DNA of 22,909 nt from a virus. Below are positions 12,001 to 17,768 of the stretch, one piece after another; position 1 is the stretch's first letter; every line of letters starts with the position of its first letter. A model generated the notes under the pieces. The model was not told the origin of the DNA. It searched no databases and saw only the letters and a list, made by a program, of their open reading frames with translations. The stretch is from positions 1 to 22,909 of IMG/VR virus record IMGVR_UViG_3300044675_004921, one strand, 5' to 3'. Position numbers and translations under genes: made by a program.

Positions 12001-15000
12001 TCCATAGCTCAAAGAATCCCCTGTGTTTAGCGGTACTGCGTTGAACTCAGTATCATTTCTGTACACAGAAAGATTGTTCATTTGTATAGGGTATAGATCC
12101 TGATTCAGAATGAAATTCTGTTGCTGTAGAGTTAATGGTTCTACTACGGTGCTTTCTTTATTGATCTTGATGCCACCGGCTGCTGGATTCAGTGTGAGTA
12201 CACTGCCGACTTCCCAACCTAACTGTACCCAATACAAGAAATCTTGTACCATTAGTTCCCAGTTGACTTCTCTACCGTTTTCGATGGTATCAAAAATCAT
12301 ACCCTTAGATTGTAGATAAGCAGCGTAGCTTAGTATAAACTGTGCTACTTCTTGATAACTGTAGAATATAGTACCATACGGCACTAATACTTCTTTGGAG
12401 CTATAATCATTAGTGATATTAACTGATGCGCCGTCAACTGCAATTTCAAAGTTATTTCCGCTAAAGACTGGTTGCAAAGTATTGAAATACGCAAAAGTTT
12501 GACTATTACCATATACTGTCCAACCTTGAGCAGTTTTCTGTATCACTACGCCAGTAAACATCAACTGATCATATGCTTGGTTATCGTACAATAGTACCTG
12601 ATAGCTTTCATCAGGAATTAGTAGTGAAGCATTGTTACTGTTAGGTGAACCCTTTTCAACATAAAATTTAAGTAGTGTCTTGTCGCTGTAGCCTGCTAGT
12701 CTATAAGCTAGTCTTACATCAAGGTTATCCAGCAGCGTTGTAATATTCTCAGTAGCAGTGATGCCAAGTTGCTTTTCATAATCAACAATCCAGTTGATGT
12801 ATGAGGTTTTGGCAGTGCCATTTCCGTAAATTTCAATTTCATTAATAATCAAATGTTGACGATTGTTTACCAAATATTGATTAAATTCCGGATTGTATTT
12901 GTAGTTGTCTAGGTCTGCGGCCAAGTTAAAGAATTCAGCCGGTCTTGTCAACGCAAATAGCTTGACTAGATCGAATGGCCAAGAAGAACTACGACGATAG
13001 CTTAGTTCTACTGGACCCATGTCGCCAATCTTCCAATCTTTTTGGAAAGTGCTTGGGTTGTAGTTTGCAACTACGCTAACAAAAGGAGTCAACAATTCGC
13101 CTGCGCTGTTGACAGGAATTAAACTTGACAAGCCAGGACGAGCTAATTCAGGAATAACATAGCTGTCGCCGTTGTTCCAAACCAACCCTTCTTCTAGGTC
13201 ACTCCACAAAATACCATTATCACTAGTATATGGAGCTGGACCATAACGCTGAGTCCACCAGCTAGGCTGTTCTGCAAACCCTAGCATCTCCCACGGAGTA
13301 GTTTCGGGAGTGGTAGTGTCATAGAGATATTCATACAACCCTCTCCAATAGCCCTGAAGTATAGGTGCGCGGTCTAGCTTGTTCTGTGAATTAGTATAGT
13401 TATAAGTCCATTCGTTAAGTTTATTAAAGAATTGTGTCTTATAATCTAATCTATTTTGTCCAATCCAATTCAAGAATCCGGGTGAATACATTTCTAAGAA
13501 TTCATCCCAACTGTAGGTTGAATCTCTGAAGTACCCCGGAACAACTTCGTAATCGTAAATAGGCACTTCGGTGCTTAACTTTAAGTTGTTGTAGATTCTC
13601 TTTTCAAACTCAAGCAATGCTTGATCTCTGAAATCAACTAGCACATTCACTTCAGGTAGATACTGCCCATATAGTTTAGTATATGATCCGTCATGTCCTT
13701 TGATGAAATAAGTAGGAGTGTTATAGTTGATGTCTAAAACAACTTCCGGTTCAAATGCCTGATATAATCCTAACTTAGTAGGAGTATTAGGAACATATGA
13801 ACCATATGTTTGGTTGTATTCTTTGATTACAATCTTATCACCCGGCAGCAAATCTAAAGTAATTGTCAATGAAGGACTGTCTGAACTGACGATGTAATCC
13901 ACATCGCTTAATAGTTGTTGCTGGAAGGTTAAGCCTGAAACTGTTCTAGTAAGATATACTAATACACCATTGTAGTTTGCAGTTTCAAAGTTATAGATTT
14001 GTGTTAACGGATAGATTGATGTATCTAAGCTGTTATTAAATGTATAGGTGTTTGATCTATAGGGACTCTTGCTTGGCAACATATCAGACCAGAAGAAAGC
14101 GTTGAGTTGACTTTTTGCCGCAGTAATTTGATCAAGTGCATCATCTAAGATTTCACTAGGAGTGTATCTTTGCACATAATCTGTGTTCTGTACGGTATCA
14201 ACAATTAACTGCTTGTACTTGATATATTCACGACTATTGAATAGTAGGGCGTTGAATAGATCGTGTTCTTTCTTGCGTAAGAATGTACCAGGCAGAACAA
14301 GACTTGCACTATTTTGAATAATCTTTGTACCATAGATGTTAAGATTACCTAAATCGCGGTAGTTATTTGGTCCGAAGATTTCACCTGAAGTGTTAGGCGC
14401 ATTGATGAAGATATCACGATATTGTTGACGAACATCCCCTACATTGACAGTAGTTACATCTCCATTGAATGGGTTGTTTGACAAGTTAATCGGAATAGTG
14501 TAATATGCTGATTCACTTACCTGATCACTTAATAATAAAACTTGAATTACTGTATTGTTTGGATCAGACGGTGTTGTCAAAATAGTAACGACTGTTGAAT
14601 CTGTACCTACGCTTACTGAGTAATTTTCAGGAGCTTGATATATGTTATTGAAATATACCTGTATTCTAGGCCAGCCCAATTCATCCGAACCTAATACGGG
14701 AAGCATTGCAATATCGCAAGTGAACTGCGATGGCTGTGAAAACTGATTATAAGGGAAGCTGAACACTTGATATTGTGTCGAAGGAGCTACCGTAGTTTCC
14801 CATCCTAATAGTCTATTGTAATCGGTTCTAGTATCATAGTTATACACATAGCCGGTGTTGACTTTTTGCGTAATAGGATTACCCAAAGCAACATAATCAA
14901 AAGTATCTAAGTTCAACGAAACATCAAAACTAATATCTCCTACATTGTCGATTGAAGAAAATCTAATCGGGAATCCTAAGATAGGATCATCAATTGTAGT

Positions 15001-17760
15001 GTCACTGAAGCCGTAAGAAAATAGTTTGTTGCCTTGGAAAGATGAGCTATTGTAAACTGCGGTGTCACCGAAACTGATGTTGTTTTCGTCAAATACATCA
15101 AAGAAAGGTGCTTGATTTACTGTTATTTTTAGCTGTGCTTGATTCCAGTCAATACCATTATAATAGAAAGTATCACCTTGATAATTATAGCCTCTAAGAA
15201 CAGCTACTTGTTCGTCAGGTAATACTTCAGCATCTTCAGCAAGCGAGAGAGTGATAACTGGACCTTGACCAGCAATAACTTCTGCCAATTCAACTACAAA
15301 GATTTTATTTTTTGTACCAGTAGTAGTGTCTTCGCTGAATATGATTCTTGAGCCGGAAAACACCTCATAATTATTTACAGTAGTATCAGTACCAACAATA
15401 CTTGCATTGGTTGTTCCTGCAAAAGTCTTTGCATTTTCCCATTCAACTGTGATTGTTAAGGTAGTTGTACCAGTAATGCTTGTGATTTGGCTATTAGTAG
15501 GTAATATAGCATCAGTATCACCAACATACATTCCTACTTGAAATGCCCCGGTTACATCATCTGCATCAACAGTAATTGTGGTTGAGGTCGTTGCAATTGC
15601 TGGCGCAATAGTTGCTGTGTAGGCAGTATATGTCTCTACATCTGGATAGTACGCTTTTGTTCCAGGAATTACACTTAACGCATCAGTTTGTCTAGTGTCA
15701 TAAAAATCGATAAGATTTTTACCAGCTGATCCTGAATTGAATAATCTAAGATTAGGATAAAATTCAATAATAGGACGAAGTGCTTTGTTATTGTAATTTC
15801 CTAATTCAGTAATCAACGCAGGATTGTTATTATATGAGGCAGTAGCATTGATAACATCAATGTGGAACCAGCGATTGCTTCTTGACCAGGCATTCTTGCT
15901 TATACTATTACGAGCAATAGTAATGTAGTCTTTGTCGACCGGAACAAACAAATTGTTGTCGTAATTTCCAATATCAAATGGAGCAACATCGTATGGGTTA
16001 AACACCCCAGTAGTAAAATCTTCAGGACATATTAGCGATTCAACAGGAACAAGCTGCATTGCTGTTCCTACTCCTTCAACATAGTATTCTCCAGTAAGAT
16101 AGCTAGCAGGGACTACATCTCCGTCAAACGATACCTTAAGACCATTAGTGAACACTACTCCGTTAGTTGAAGTAAAGTTTTTTTGTCCAAGTATGTCTGT
16201 TTCAACATCTAGTGTGTTTTTAACATTACTTTCGATCAAGCGGATTACGCCAACCTTGTTAGGAGTTGTGCTATCTTGATAATACAAAATATCCTTGACT
16301 GCACTGAGATATGGTATTTGCGAGATTCCGCCACCCACTGACTTATAGAAGGATAATCCAATATATTCTCTACCATATAGCGGTGTAATTCTAGTATTGA
16401 TTGGTACAAGCCCTGCTGGGTTAAGACGCAATACTGGATCGCTAGGATTACCGACATACTCTACTTGATAAAAATTCTGACTTACCGAAGTATAGAAGCC
16501 TTCTTCATACAACCCTTGATTAATGTTTGCTGGCATGCTTCCTGAACCAGGAGTCAATGTGATATTAGGCCCACCTAAGGTTAGGCTAATCGTAAAGTCA
16601 GTAGAGTTCAGAACACTACTTACATAGTACACCTGTCCAGGAATAACTCCACCAAATGCCGGGCTATCAAAAGTAATAGTTGGTTGAGCAAAAATCAATA
16701 CTCCGGTATTAGGATCGATTGCATAAAACAAATCTGTTGTACCAGCAGATATAGAGAATGATGTAGTATTGCAACTGCCTATAGTTGCTACAGTATCGGG
16801 AACTAAACCAAGATTAGTATCGTATTCAGTTTCACCAAAATATGCACTCACATAACCAGTTTCATTCACTACACCGGTGTTATAAAACATAACAGTTAGA
16901 CCGTTCAATCCGGTTACACCGTCTATCCCTGATGGAAGATCGGCTAATCTAGCACCGTTAATTTGATCGAACGGCACATCTGAAATGACATCTACTGTAG
17001 TATTAAATGGGAAATTAAATTGGTCTTGTGCGTCTTTATTGGGCACAGCAAATGTAACTATGCCTTGACTAGCACCGTTATTAGATACACCCAACACATC
17101 ACGAGTATAAAGATTAGGTTGAGCAGGACTGTATCCAGTTACGCCGGGCTCGCCCTGAATCCAAAACTGACTATTTTGATTTACTGAGAAATTATATACA
17201 CCGCCTCTTAGTAAAGTAAGAGTAGGATTTACTGCACCGGCACCTGATCCTAATTCACTAATATTATAACCATTTGATAAATCTGTTACAATATAATCTT
17301 GTGCTGAGAATACTGTTGCCGAACCGACGGCTACAGCGGGCGGACCAAAAGGTAGCCAATAATATTGGTTGTAGTTGATTAACTTGTCAAGGTTAGTAAA
17401 ACTATCCCAAGAATAGAATTGACTTTCAAACAATCTACTATTGTTGTCCGACACTGCTCCTTGAAGATTCAAAGCATCGATCATACCGGGGTAGCTGATA
17501 AAATCTTGAGCTACGGATTCATCTGTTTTAGTAAAGACAACTGCTGGATCTAGCTGATAATCGGTACGAATTTTTGTTGGCTCAGTAACATAGTTATTGG
17601 TTGCATTGATTCCATAACCTAGCTTGCTACCCACATAACCTTGAATACGCTCAATACTCGGAGGGTTGACAATTTGGTCAAGCGTAGCCGCCAAAAACTC
17701 ACTGTTGCTTGGTGTTTGAAAAATTTCCGGGAGGAAGTCTAATGTTCTGATTCTAGCCAT
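1..17760 (-). CDS. Giant modular virion protein next to gene 6 (3' end beyond window)
   Basis: The frame opens with ATG at 17760 (MARIRTLDFLPEIFQTPSNS) and stays open to base 1, at least 5,920 codons, so the C-terminus is missing. I recognise the N-terminus and internal stretches such as EVKPYH (about 6781-6798), DPLNGKLLGAV (about 8390) and GYGPEELVPG (about 1235-1275) as typical of very large uncharacterised structural proteins of marine T4-like phages. Module order: family-like front (residues 1-2350, one YYV module near 360-410, a W..Y..G..V.Y segment near 1985-2025); seven FG-GAP blades (2360-3100); second family-like part (3100-3880); YYV modules (4160-4840); seven Ycf48/BNR-type repeats (4960-5480); more YYV modules. 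No signal peptide or membrane segment is apparent. The start lies 8 bases after the gene 6 stop with only a weak, distant AGG, so it is probably co-transcribed and perhaps translationally coupled. A baseplate-attached fibre or host-recognition role is inferred. Confidence 0.9.
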   Translation of the reverse strand, partial: MARIRTLDFLPEIFQTPSNSEFLAATLDQIVNPPSIERIQGYVGSKLGYGINATNNYVTEPTKIRTDYQLDPAVVFTKTDESVAQDFISYPGMIDALNLQGAVSDNNSRLFESQFYSWDSFTNLDKLINYNQYYWLPFGPPAVAVGSATVFSAQDYIVTDLSNGYNISELGSGAGAVNPTLTLLRGGVYNFSVNQNSQFWIQGEPGVTGYSPAQPNLYTRDVLGVSNNGASQGIVTFAVPNKDAQDQFNFPFNTTVDVISDVPFDQINGARLADLPSGIDGVTGLNGLTVMFYNTGVVNETGYVSAYFGETEYDTNLGLVPDTVATIGSCNTTSFSISAGTTDLFYAIDPNTGVLIFAQPTITFDSPAFGGVIPGQVYYVSSVLNSTDFTISLTLGGPNITLTPGSGSMPANINQGLYEEGFYTSVSQNFYQVEYVGNPSDPVLRLNPAGLVPINTRITPLYGREYIGLSFYKSVGGGISQIPYLSAVKDILYYQDSTTPNKVGVIRLIESNVKNTLDVETDILGQKNFTSTNGVVFTNGLKVSFDGDVVPASYLTGEYYVEGVGTAMQLVPVESLICPEDFTTGVFNPYDVAPFDIGNYDNNLFVPVDKDYITIARNSISKNAWSRSNRWFHIDVINATASYNNNPALITELGNYNNKALRPIIEFYPNLRLFNSGSAGKNLIDFYDTRQTDALSVIPGTKAYYPDVETYTAYTATIAPAIATTSTTITVDADDVTGAFQVGMYVGDTDAILPTNSQITSITGTTTLTITVEWENAKTFAGTTNASIVGTDTTVNNYEVFSGSRIIFSEDTTTGTKNKIFVVELAEVIAGQGPVITLSLAEDAEVLPDEQVAVLRGYNYQGDTFYYNGIDWNQAQLKITVNQAPFFDVFDENNISFGDTAVYNSSSFQGNKLFSYGFSDTTIDDPILGFPIRFSSIDNVGDISFDVSLNLDTFDYVALGNPITQKVNTGYVYNYDTRTDYNRLLGWETTVAPSTQYQVFSFPYNQFSQPSQFTCDIAMLPVLGSDELGWPRIQVYFNNIYQAPENYSVSVGTDSTVVTILTTPSDPNNTVIQVLLLSDQVSESAYYTIPINLSNNPFNGDVTTVNVGDVRQQYRDIFINAPNTSGEIFGPNNYRDLGNLNIYGTKIIQNSASLVLPGTFLRKKEHDLFNALLFNSREYIKYKQLIVDTVQNTDYVQRYTPSEILDDALDQITAAKSQLNAFFWSDMLPSKSPYRSNTYTFNNSLDTSIYPLTQIYNFETANYNGVLVYLTRTVSGLTFQQQLLSDVDYIVSSDSPSLTITLDLLPGDKIVIKEYNQTYGSYVPNTPTKLGLYQAFEPEVVLDINYNTPTYFIKGHDGSYTKLYGQYLPEVNVLVDFRDQALLEFEKRIYNNLKLSTEVPIYDYEVVPGYFRDSTYSWDEFLEMYSPGFLNWIGQNRLDYKTQFFNKLNEWTYNYTNSQNKLDRAPILQGYWRGLYEYLYDTTTPETTPWEMLGFAEQPSWWTQRYGPAPYTSDNGILWSDLEEGLVWNNGDSYVIPELARPGLSSLIPVNSAGELLTPFVSVVANYNPSTFQKDWKIGDMGPVELSYRRSSSWPFDLVKLFALTRPAEFFNLAADLDNYKYNPEFNQYLVNNRQHLIINEIEIYGNGTAKTSYINWIVDYEKQLGITATENITTLLDNLDVRLAYRLAGYSDKTLLKFYVEKGSPNSNNASLLIPDESYQVLLYDNQAYDQLMFTGVVIQKTAQGWTVYGNSQTFAYFNTLQPVFSGNNFEIAVDGASVNITNDYSSKEVLVPYGTIFYSYQEVAQFILSYAAYLQSKGMIFDTIENGREVNWELMVQDFLYWVQLGWEVGSVLTLNPAAGGIKINKESTVVEPLTLQQQNFILNQDLYPIQMNNLSVYRNDTEFNAVPLNTGDSLSYGQFNLNNFEHAIVFNNVTLFNDIISNLVTGLRQNRVTVTGTKTAEWNGTVNAYGFIINQDNIQEWSPNVKYTKGRIVKYKNRYYSALQIIQPALVFEELNWALIDYENIQKGMLPNASTRAYESTLYYDINKANLERDADLLSYSLIGYRPRDYLALVDLTDVTQINVYKNLIRNKGTRNATVAFKGANLPQGGIDYDVYENWAIKSGEFGGTLNDNFVEFKLSQPSLTGNPSIVALTEGVYTPGANQEVPTYSLYNYGRPITSPNILSTTSLTYPNPLYPNAGYVNFNDVEMASYYFSGLSAAVDANSIVVPISEFYVRDYMWLANFKEKWGVFSWKPIGQVLQVVGNLNGTAVVTFAQPHNLQRLDPLSIINFAANVDGYYIVTEVLGLNQVVINLSVGNATNNAIQGFGIGLSFVNQRVATPADIKNIDLLEAEFQKNTVWVDENNNGDWAVYRKSINYQSQGPLEVDNSTTYGTAVAYTPDMGYLVSDAGAGILYRYGYDDVNGTYSIGETITEGTSFGTKIVYANNIYVVSEPTSGTPKVYVYTLNNSVLSDDIVSYQTIAAPGGVTNWGTELAISDDSNWIYISDLTNGKVYVYRKQNINLTAGYFVAGQTYTITDVGTTDFKLIGAIENSVGITFVATGIGSGTGTAMQVTYEQSTIIDGSVLGLVSADGFAKSTTTNQNGSVLVVGAPNKNFSSLILDNGAAYVYQRTAQNIEVPFNSIPNTPQTFQLAWTPTTVGTTVSSTTAPNTVTLASAAGISENDPVIFTGMGLGGTEIETDVVYYVAGTPIGNTIQLKTSRSSSTPITVVTDGSITGVTATTQTTPLYVTVNSTLVDDINYASVGSMFYYTGTLQAGDIINVSDNQFNVIQVLNNDYVDRTNIQFAYDLDVNKQGSDILVGSPFEIDSKNREGAVYRFTNGGARHGIVVGTSDCNVVGNRNLLINGFLVPLTPGDATHIAATINTNNITNIQAAASNGKLIIQVIDTDLTINNEKLVITAFDGSTLNELGLQIFTKTQIITCPHEQGPTQFGSAIKISDSGPVVISAPVGTRYEGTTFDFTDDEQLDNDTVFDNNATRFVESYPNAGAVYMFDFLGQNNESLLNPGSYVYAQSVNSNSLDYGFNPQYGYSLDFNDNIVLVGAPNMQGELVTGGQVVVYNNSTGIQDWAVYRQSSAIVDIEKIQNTQIFSAETNNTLINLDYMDPLNGKLLGAVRQDIDYVTSVDPAKYNSDLAPITGQVWGAEHVGEIWFNTNNIRFLNYHQNDPSYNARYWGTLFPGSDVAVFTWVASNVPPNNYQGTGTPLNSNLFSVSSTLNASGIAVPIYYFWVRNSNIISQKLGKNLSDTIIASYIANPRASGVAYMAPILPNAFALYNCSPYINANDSVFHVGFANGTSDDVAHNEFTLVRENYPDDFLPGLPSTIVKTNNTDNNLVQSLGKTSAPYGLYDRMLDSLSGCDESGQVVPNPFLPKAVQSGILARPRQSFFFNRFKALNNYLVYANEVLSRFPVAETRPDATFLFEAGEVNPSTEDNPNWFGGPKLFYDTRDYWEYVNWWAEGYDDNTKTLLVVPIYADLSALNVPNGTLVTVEQNGAGKFEIYRLDSDVLAVWTRVGLENGTIRFRSSLWDYSAAKLGYGGDFYDTTVFDLYPSEETRYIIRALNEQIYVDELVEFRNKSLILLFEYIQSETTESQNYLPWLNKTSLLDVSHTIRELLPIENLKTDNQEFLEGYINEVKPYHVVIKDFLFKYTGTDVFQGDITDFDLPAQYSAEYEKFITPQLVYGASDNEYEYSVDDTIWEDTEYSQWFANRGLSIVGEPNYQITTLASYVSTSSNYFLVDNASGFPTNGTIKINDEEIAYSSVDRALNLIGGLLRGVNGTAISEHIPGELIYTDLPPVLLLDSGRGYLEPPKVTAYIDTAIYPAPTVPAQLEAVMNLDSVLQINVINPGQGYAVLPQIIIDPAYSVSFNNTNVNNLLNTINIYAPNLRTGDIVQYKDAPDGSTINKLVDNQWYYVGILESDPVAVIALYTNYADALQDHDRILITTAGTSVGMTLNAGAKASAITSASPIRENNITIRFDRTTYNSQVIDWETGSYYGSFFAGNYFNSEAVSSSSILLDNENPDISTILASAQGVAFEITDVDNERQLTWSSFVRSVERTLATNDSIRLIPSVKTFVGTASIAGTTMNVTAINEGTVIIGTYVYGPNIDPDTRIVSQTSGTTGGTGLYEVSVSQSSASNTVNGYEEHVSGSTLGFYSGMPVKFEGFTAGTGLQDGVEYYVKDVLNTFDFTISATDGGSVFALNSVNIGFQSLLCYSGEVVDTAILTVNYPGILDVTATTAGTNTLTVPISEIGTGGTLGFYPNLPVFFTGNVFGEVIENDPYYITTIIDDETFTISTTENPLTVEVTQTIASTDTIVMASTEDFSVNDAVIFTGTTFGNIVAGTIYYVRQIISATQITLSTAINGSLFELSNDTGTMYAVNQKDTVDLTTATGSMTMNVSLPVSPGQVDGQLFTLYNTSGQYPNISNGTIGNLIERNIGATIGDGLNRVAISEVSGGTTNFYVNMPFRVSTNIGDTTPGNGLVTGTTYYVSEYSGETIPDPLNPGEFISRPNIEVIVLSTTSSSGTGLLTCSAVDVASPTDTLYIGMPIIFTGSGLGGVIIGQEYYVKQIVNGTQFRITDVQGDPAINLTTDNGTMLGTGDPYIVVVDAPGGTEITLDDDAPVSPGDVLAVLEQFYTAVPSFDISYILGGYRAIVSSGGSGFAIDNTITILGTEVEGTSPTNNITLTVNTIDGNGAITDVIVSGTVPSQSSQYYLRVISPTQFAVYSDPLLEVPVSGINFGFVGFTTSTVTNVNSSNDRLTIADTSIFDANDAVVFTGNTQPLITNITAGQTYYIYDIVNSTQFRVCTNPGDVGTIVNIVTTIAVNFTMAKAGSFAFLPEPFYFMPSIVKYLGRVWVCIISNNDDEFILGKWEELRSGDRRLNALDRVIGYYNPTVNMPGVDLTQLFEGIIYPYPIYQGNAFEPDQQYPLDVVLQDQPFYPTEVDLTSIVYDGAKYIASANLPNYSAVIGSIDNENWAIGKLTNSGIGITDIIYGGGYYIMTSTNSATPILRSNDGIDWSTNGYYTPYSFLPYDTNPYDMTALSVSALALNSVGFEYETTSITVNATNLIFGQRYSIKTVGTTDFTTVGASSNTVGTIFVATTTATGTGTVFLVRPVYIAVGDNILRSEDTYIWRQTTEFDPVNNYQLFGVSEIVTQDFTGFATVGKGKMPDYSTGVTELIDTNLIFYSSDGGISWTQVASLTPNGLNGITSDGTVAIAVGEQGAIYYSENGANWLGITESSIISVNSATNQINLASTAGLTVNEPIKFSESFGSVLANTIYYVKTIDSPTQITISTTSGGTIKQLVNITAGGFVNGTTYVITSIGTTNFTLIGAASNTVGITFTATGSGSGTGTANIVGGGIIPLQTMMYQYDSLDPTPSALRDVIYANNIWIAVGDDGTVKTSSDYLTWTLRDSGTEESLKGITFNSITSAFTAVGDNNTIITSDDNGVTWTSVSLLSVTPPLYDVQGSPFEYGYGPEELVPGLISDDLAMIVTSKPGTNWPVVEYGHTGFNIASIELTPTSSTQTLYSFNNLVEYPTQITVQVIDGASGLASALSQSEYTIDWVNKTVTLDAALSFLPVDKLYIEAYEAGGGNQLVKSSSDVNPIRANTSTGFDEIYLNCNYTAPVYLGSGAIRPGTEPITVLATETFADSNRILCESIDLFALNAPVTFQGVTFGNVQEDFTYYIKTISPATNTITISASYDPVTGLAGPTFILTSATGTMYVNIRTGSGLVWADPLAYHNGDRLILGETGLVTKSSSVTNAFTTTTTAGLVTGERIMFCQCMFDSGVTPLTTYYVLDVVDNNEFTVSATLGGPVVALSNASGTSMFISNDFAIGLQSNTNQAKLMFATDSYENGQDYLVYSVLGEEIPTTYGYSAPEIQEFIGNGSTTVFALNNY
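205..750 (-). repeat. Two YYV modules near the left edge
   Basis: The first unit (513-750) reads LNAPVTFQGVTFGNVQ, then TYYIKTISPATNTITIS, and ends in SATGTMYV. The second (205-423) reads GERIMFCQCMFDSGVTPLTT, then YYVLDVVDNNEFTVSATLGG, and ends SGTSMFIS. They lie C-terminal to the Ycf48-like array, so the same module type occurs before, within and after both propellers. Confidence 0.75.
1633..1785 (-). repeat. GTTDF module, copy 3 (inside Ycf48-like array)
   Basis: This copy reads NITAGGFVNGTTYVITSIGT, then TNFTLIGAASNTVGITFT, and ends ATGSGSGTGTA. It directly follows a YYV module and lies between Ycf48-like repeats 5 and 6. Its tail is nearly the same as that of copy 1. Confidence 0.8.
1795..1965 (-). 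repeat. YYV module inserted in the Ycf48-like array
   Basis: The unit reads NSATNQINLASTAGLTVNEP, then IKFSESFGSVLANTIYYV, then KTIDSPTQITISTTSGG. It runs directly into GTTDF module copy 3, making a two-module insertion between Ycf48-like repeats 5 and 6. Confidence 0.75.
2368..2508 (-). repeat. GTTDF module, copy 2 (inside Ycf48-like array)
   Basis: This copy reads NATNLIFGQRYSIKTVGTTD, then FTTVGASSNTVGTIFVAT, and ends TATGTGTV. It is inserted just before the third Ycf48-like repeat (VRPVYIAVGDN) and is the most divergent copy at its tail. Confidence 0.78.
3241..5256 (-). repeat. Array of six YYV beta modules in the giant protein
   Basis: Six diverged units of about 55-80 residues share the frame ...(D/N)xPVxFTGxxFGx(V/I)xxGxxYYVxxIxxxTxFxIS...GGxxxxL....GTM. 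Approximate spans are 5085-5256 (YYVKDVLNTFDFTIS), 4790-4980 (YYITTIIDDETFTIS), 4561-4773 (YYVRQIISATQITLS), 4120-4365 (TGTTYYVSEYSG), 3905-4107 (YYVKQIVNGTQFRIT) and 3241-3440 (YYIYDIVNSTQFRVC). A shortened relative (YYLRVISPTQFAVYS) lies near 3510-3565. The units look like repeated beta-sandwich or Ig-like linkers. That fold is inferred, and copies elsewhere in the same protein are listed separately. Confidence 0.78.
5281..5475 (-). repeat. SI(A/S)GTT...GTGGTG module, single copy
   Basis: The stretch reads GTASIAGTTMNVTAINEG, then TVIIGTYVYGPNIDPDTR, then TSGTTGGTGLYEVSVSQSSA. From memory this frame (G.ISGTT.TVTAV..G...G....G.....T.I....GTGGTGTY.V..SQ) is frequent in environmental phage structural proteins. 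It immediately precedes the YYV array. Confidence 0.6.
6110..6300 (-). repeat. Paired GxGY/P repeats in the giant protein
   Basis: Two short repeats lie about 35 residues apart: DSGRGYLEPPKVTAYID and NPGQGYAVLPQIIIDP. The GxGY..P.(V/I).(I) pattern is common in phage tail and fibre proteins. Here it marks the passage from the EVKPYH-containing family-like part to the repeat-rich C-terminal part. Confidence 0.6.
9541..9744 (-). repeat. YYV module inserted in the FG-GAP propeller
   Basis: The unit reads NTVTLASAAGISENDPVIFT, then GMGLGGTEIETDVVYYV, and ends in IQLKTSRSSSTPI. It lies between propeller blades 4 and 5. The ENDPVIFTG core matches NDAVIFTG of the array unit at 4561-4773. Confidence 0.75.
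10042..10185 (-). repeat. GTTDF module, copy 1 (inside FG-GAP propeller)
   Basis: A ~48-residue module reads AGYFVAGQTYTITDVGTTDF, then KLIGAIENSVGITFVATG, and ends GSGTGTA. It lies between blades 3 and 4 of the FG-GAP propeller. The other two copies, at 2368-2508 and 1633-1785, share the G(Q/T)xY.I...GTT(D/N)F...GA..N.VG..F.AT...GTGT frame. The similarity is at protein level; the DNA has diverged. Confidence 0.8.
11690..11815 (-). other. W..Y..G..V.Y segment in the giant protein
   Basis: The segment reads EWSPNVKYTKGRIVKYKNRY, then YSALQ and, further on, ELNWALID. The spacing of W, Y, G, V and Y resembles small carbohydrate-binding modules of the chitin-binding 5/12 type, which are often found in phage fibres. 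A looser relative (VKYLGRVWVCIISNN, then GKWEELRSGD) occurs near 3060-3190. Binding is not demonstrated by sequence alone. Confidence 0.4.
16534..16680 (-). repeat. YYV module near the N-terminus
   Basis: A single unit reads TITFDSPAFGGVIPGQVYYV, then SSVLNSTDFTISLTLGG, and ends in a G-S-M tail. It matches the frame of the array at 3241-5256 but stands alone about 3,750 residues earlier in the chain. Confidence 0.72.
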
Positions 17761-17768
17761 GTATATAC

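Noticed and set aside
12110-12319. Plus-strand ORF of 69 codons with several Cys
   Set aside because: It lies fully inside the giant gene on the opposite strand with no start signals.
16245-16457. Minus-strand ORF of 70 codons in a shifted frame
   Set aside because: The main frame reads LRLNPAGLVPINTRITPLYG here, typical of the family; the shifted product is noise.
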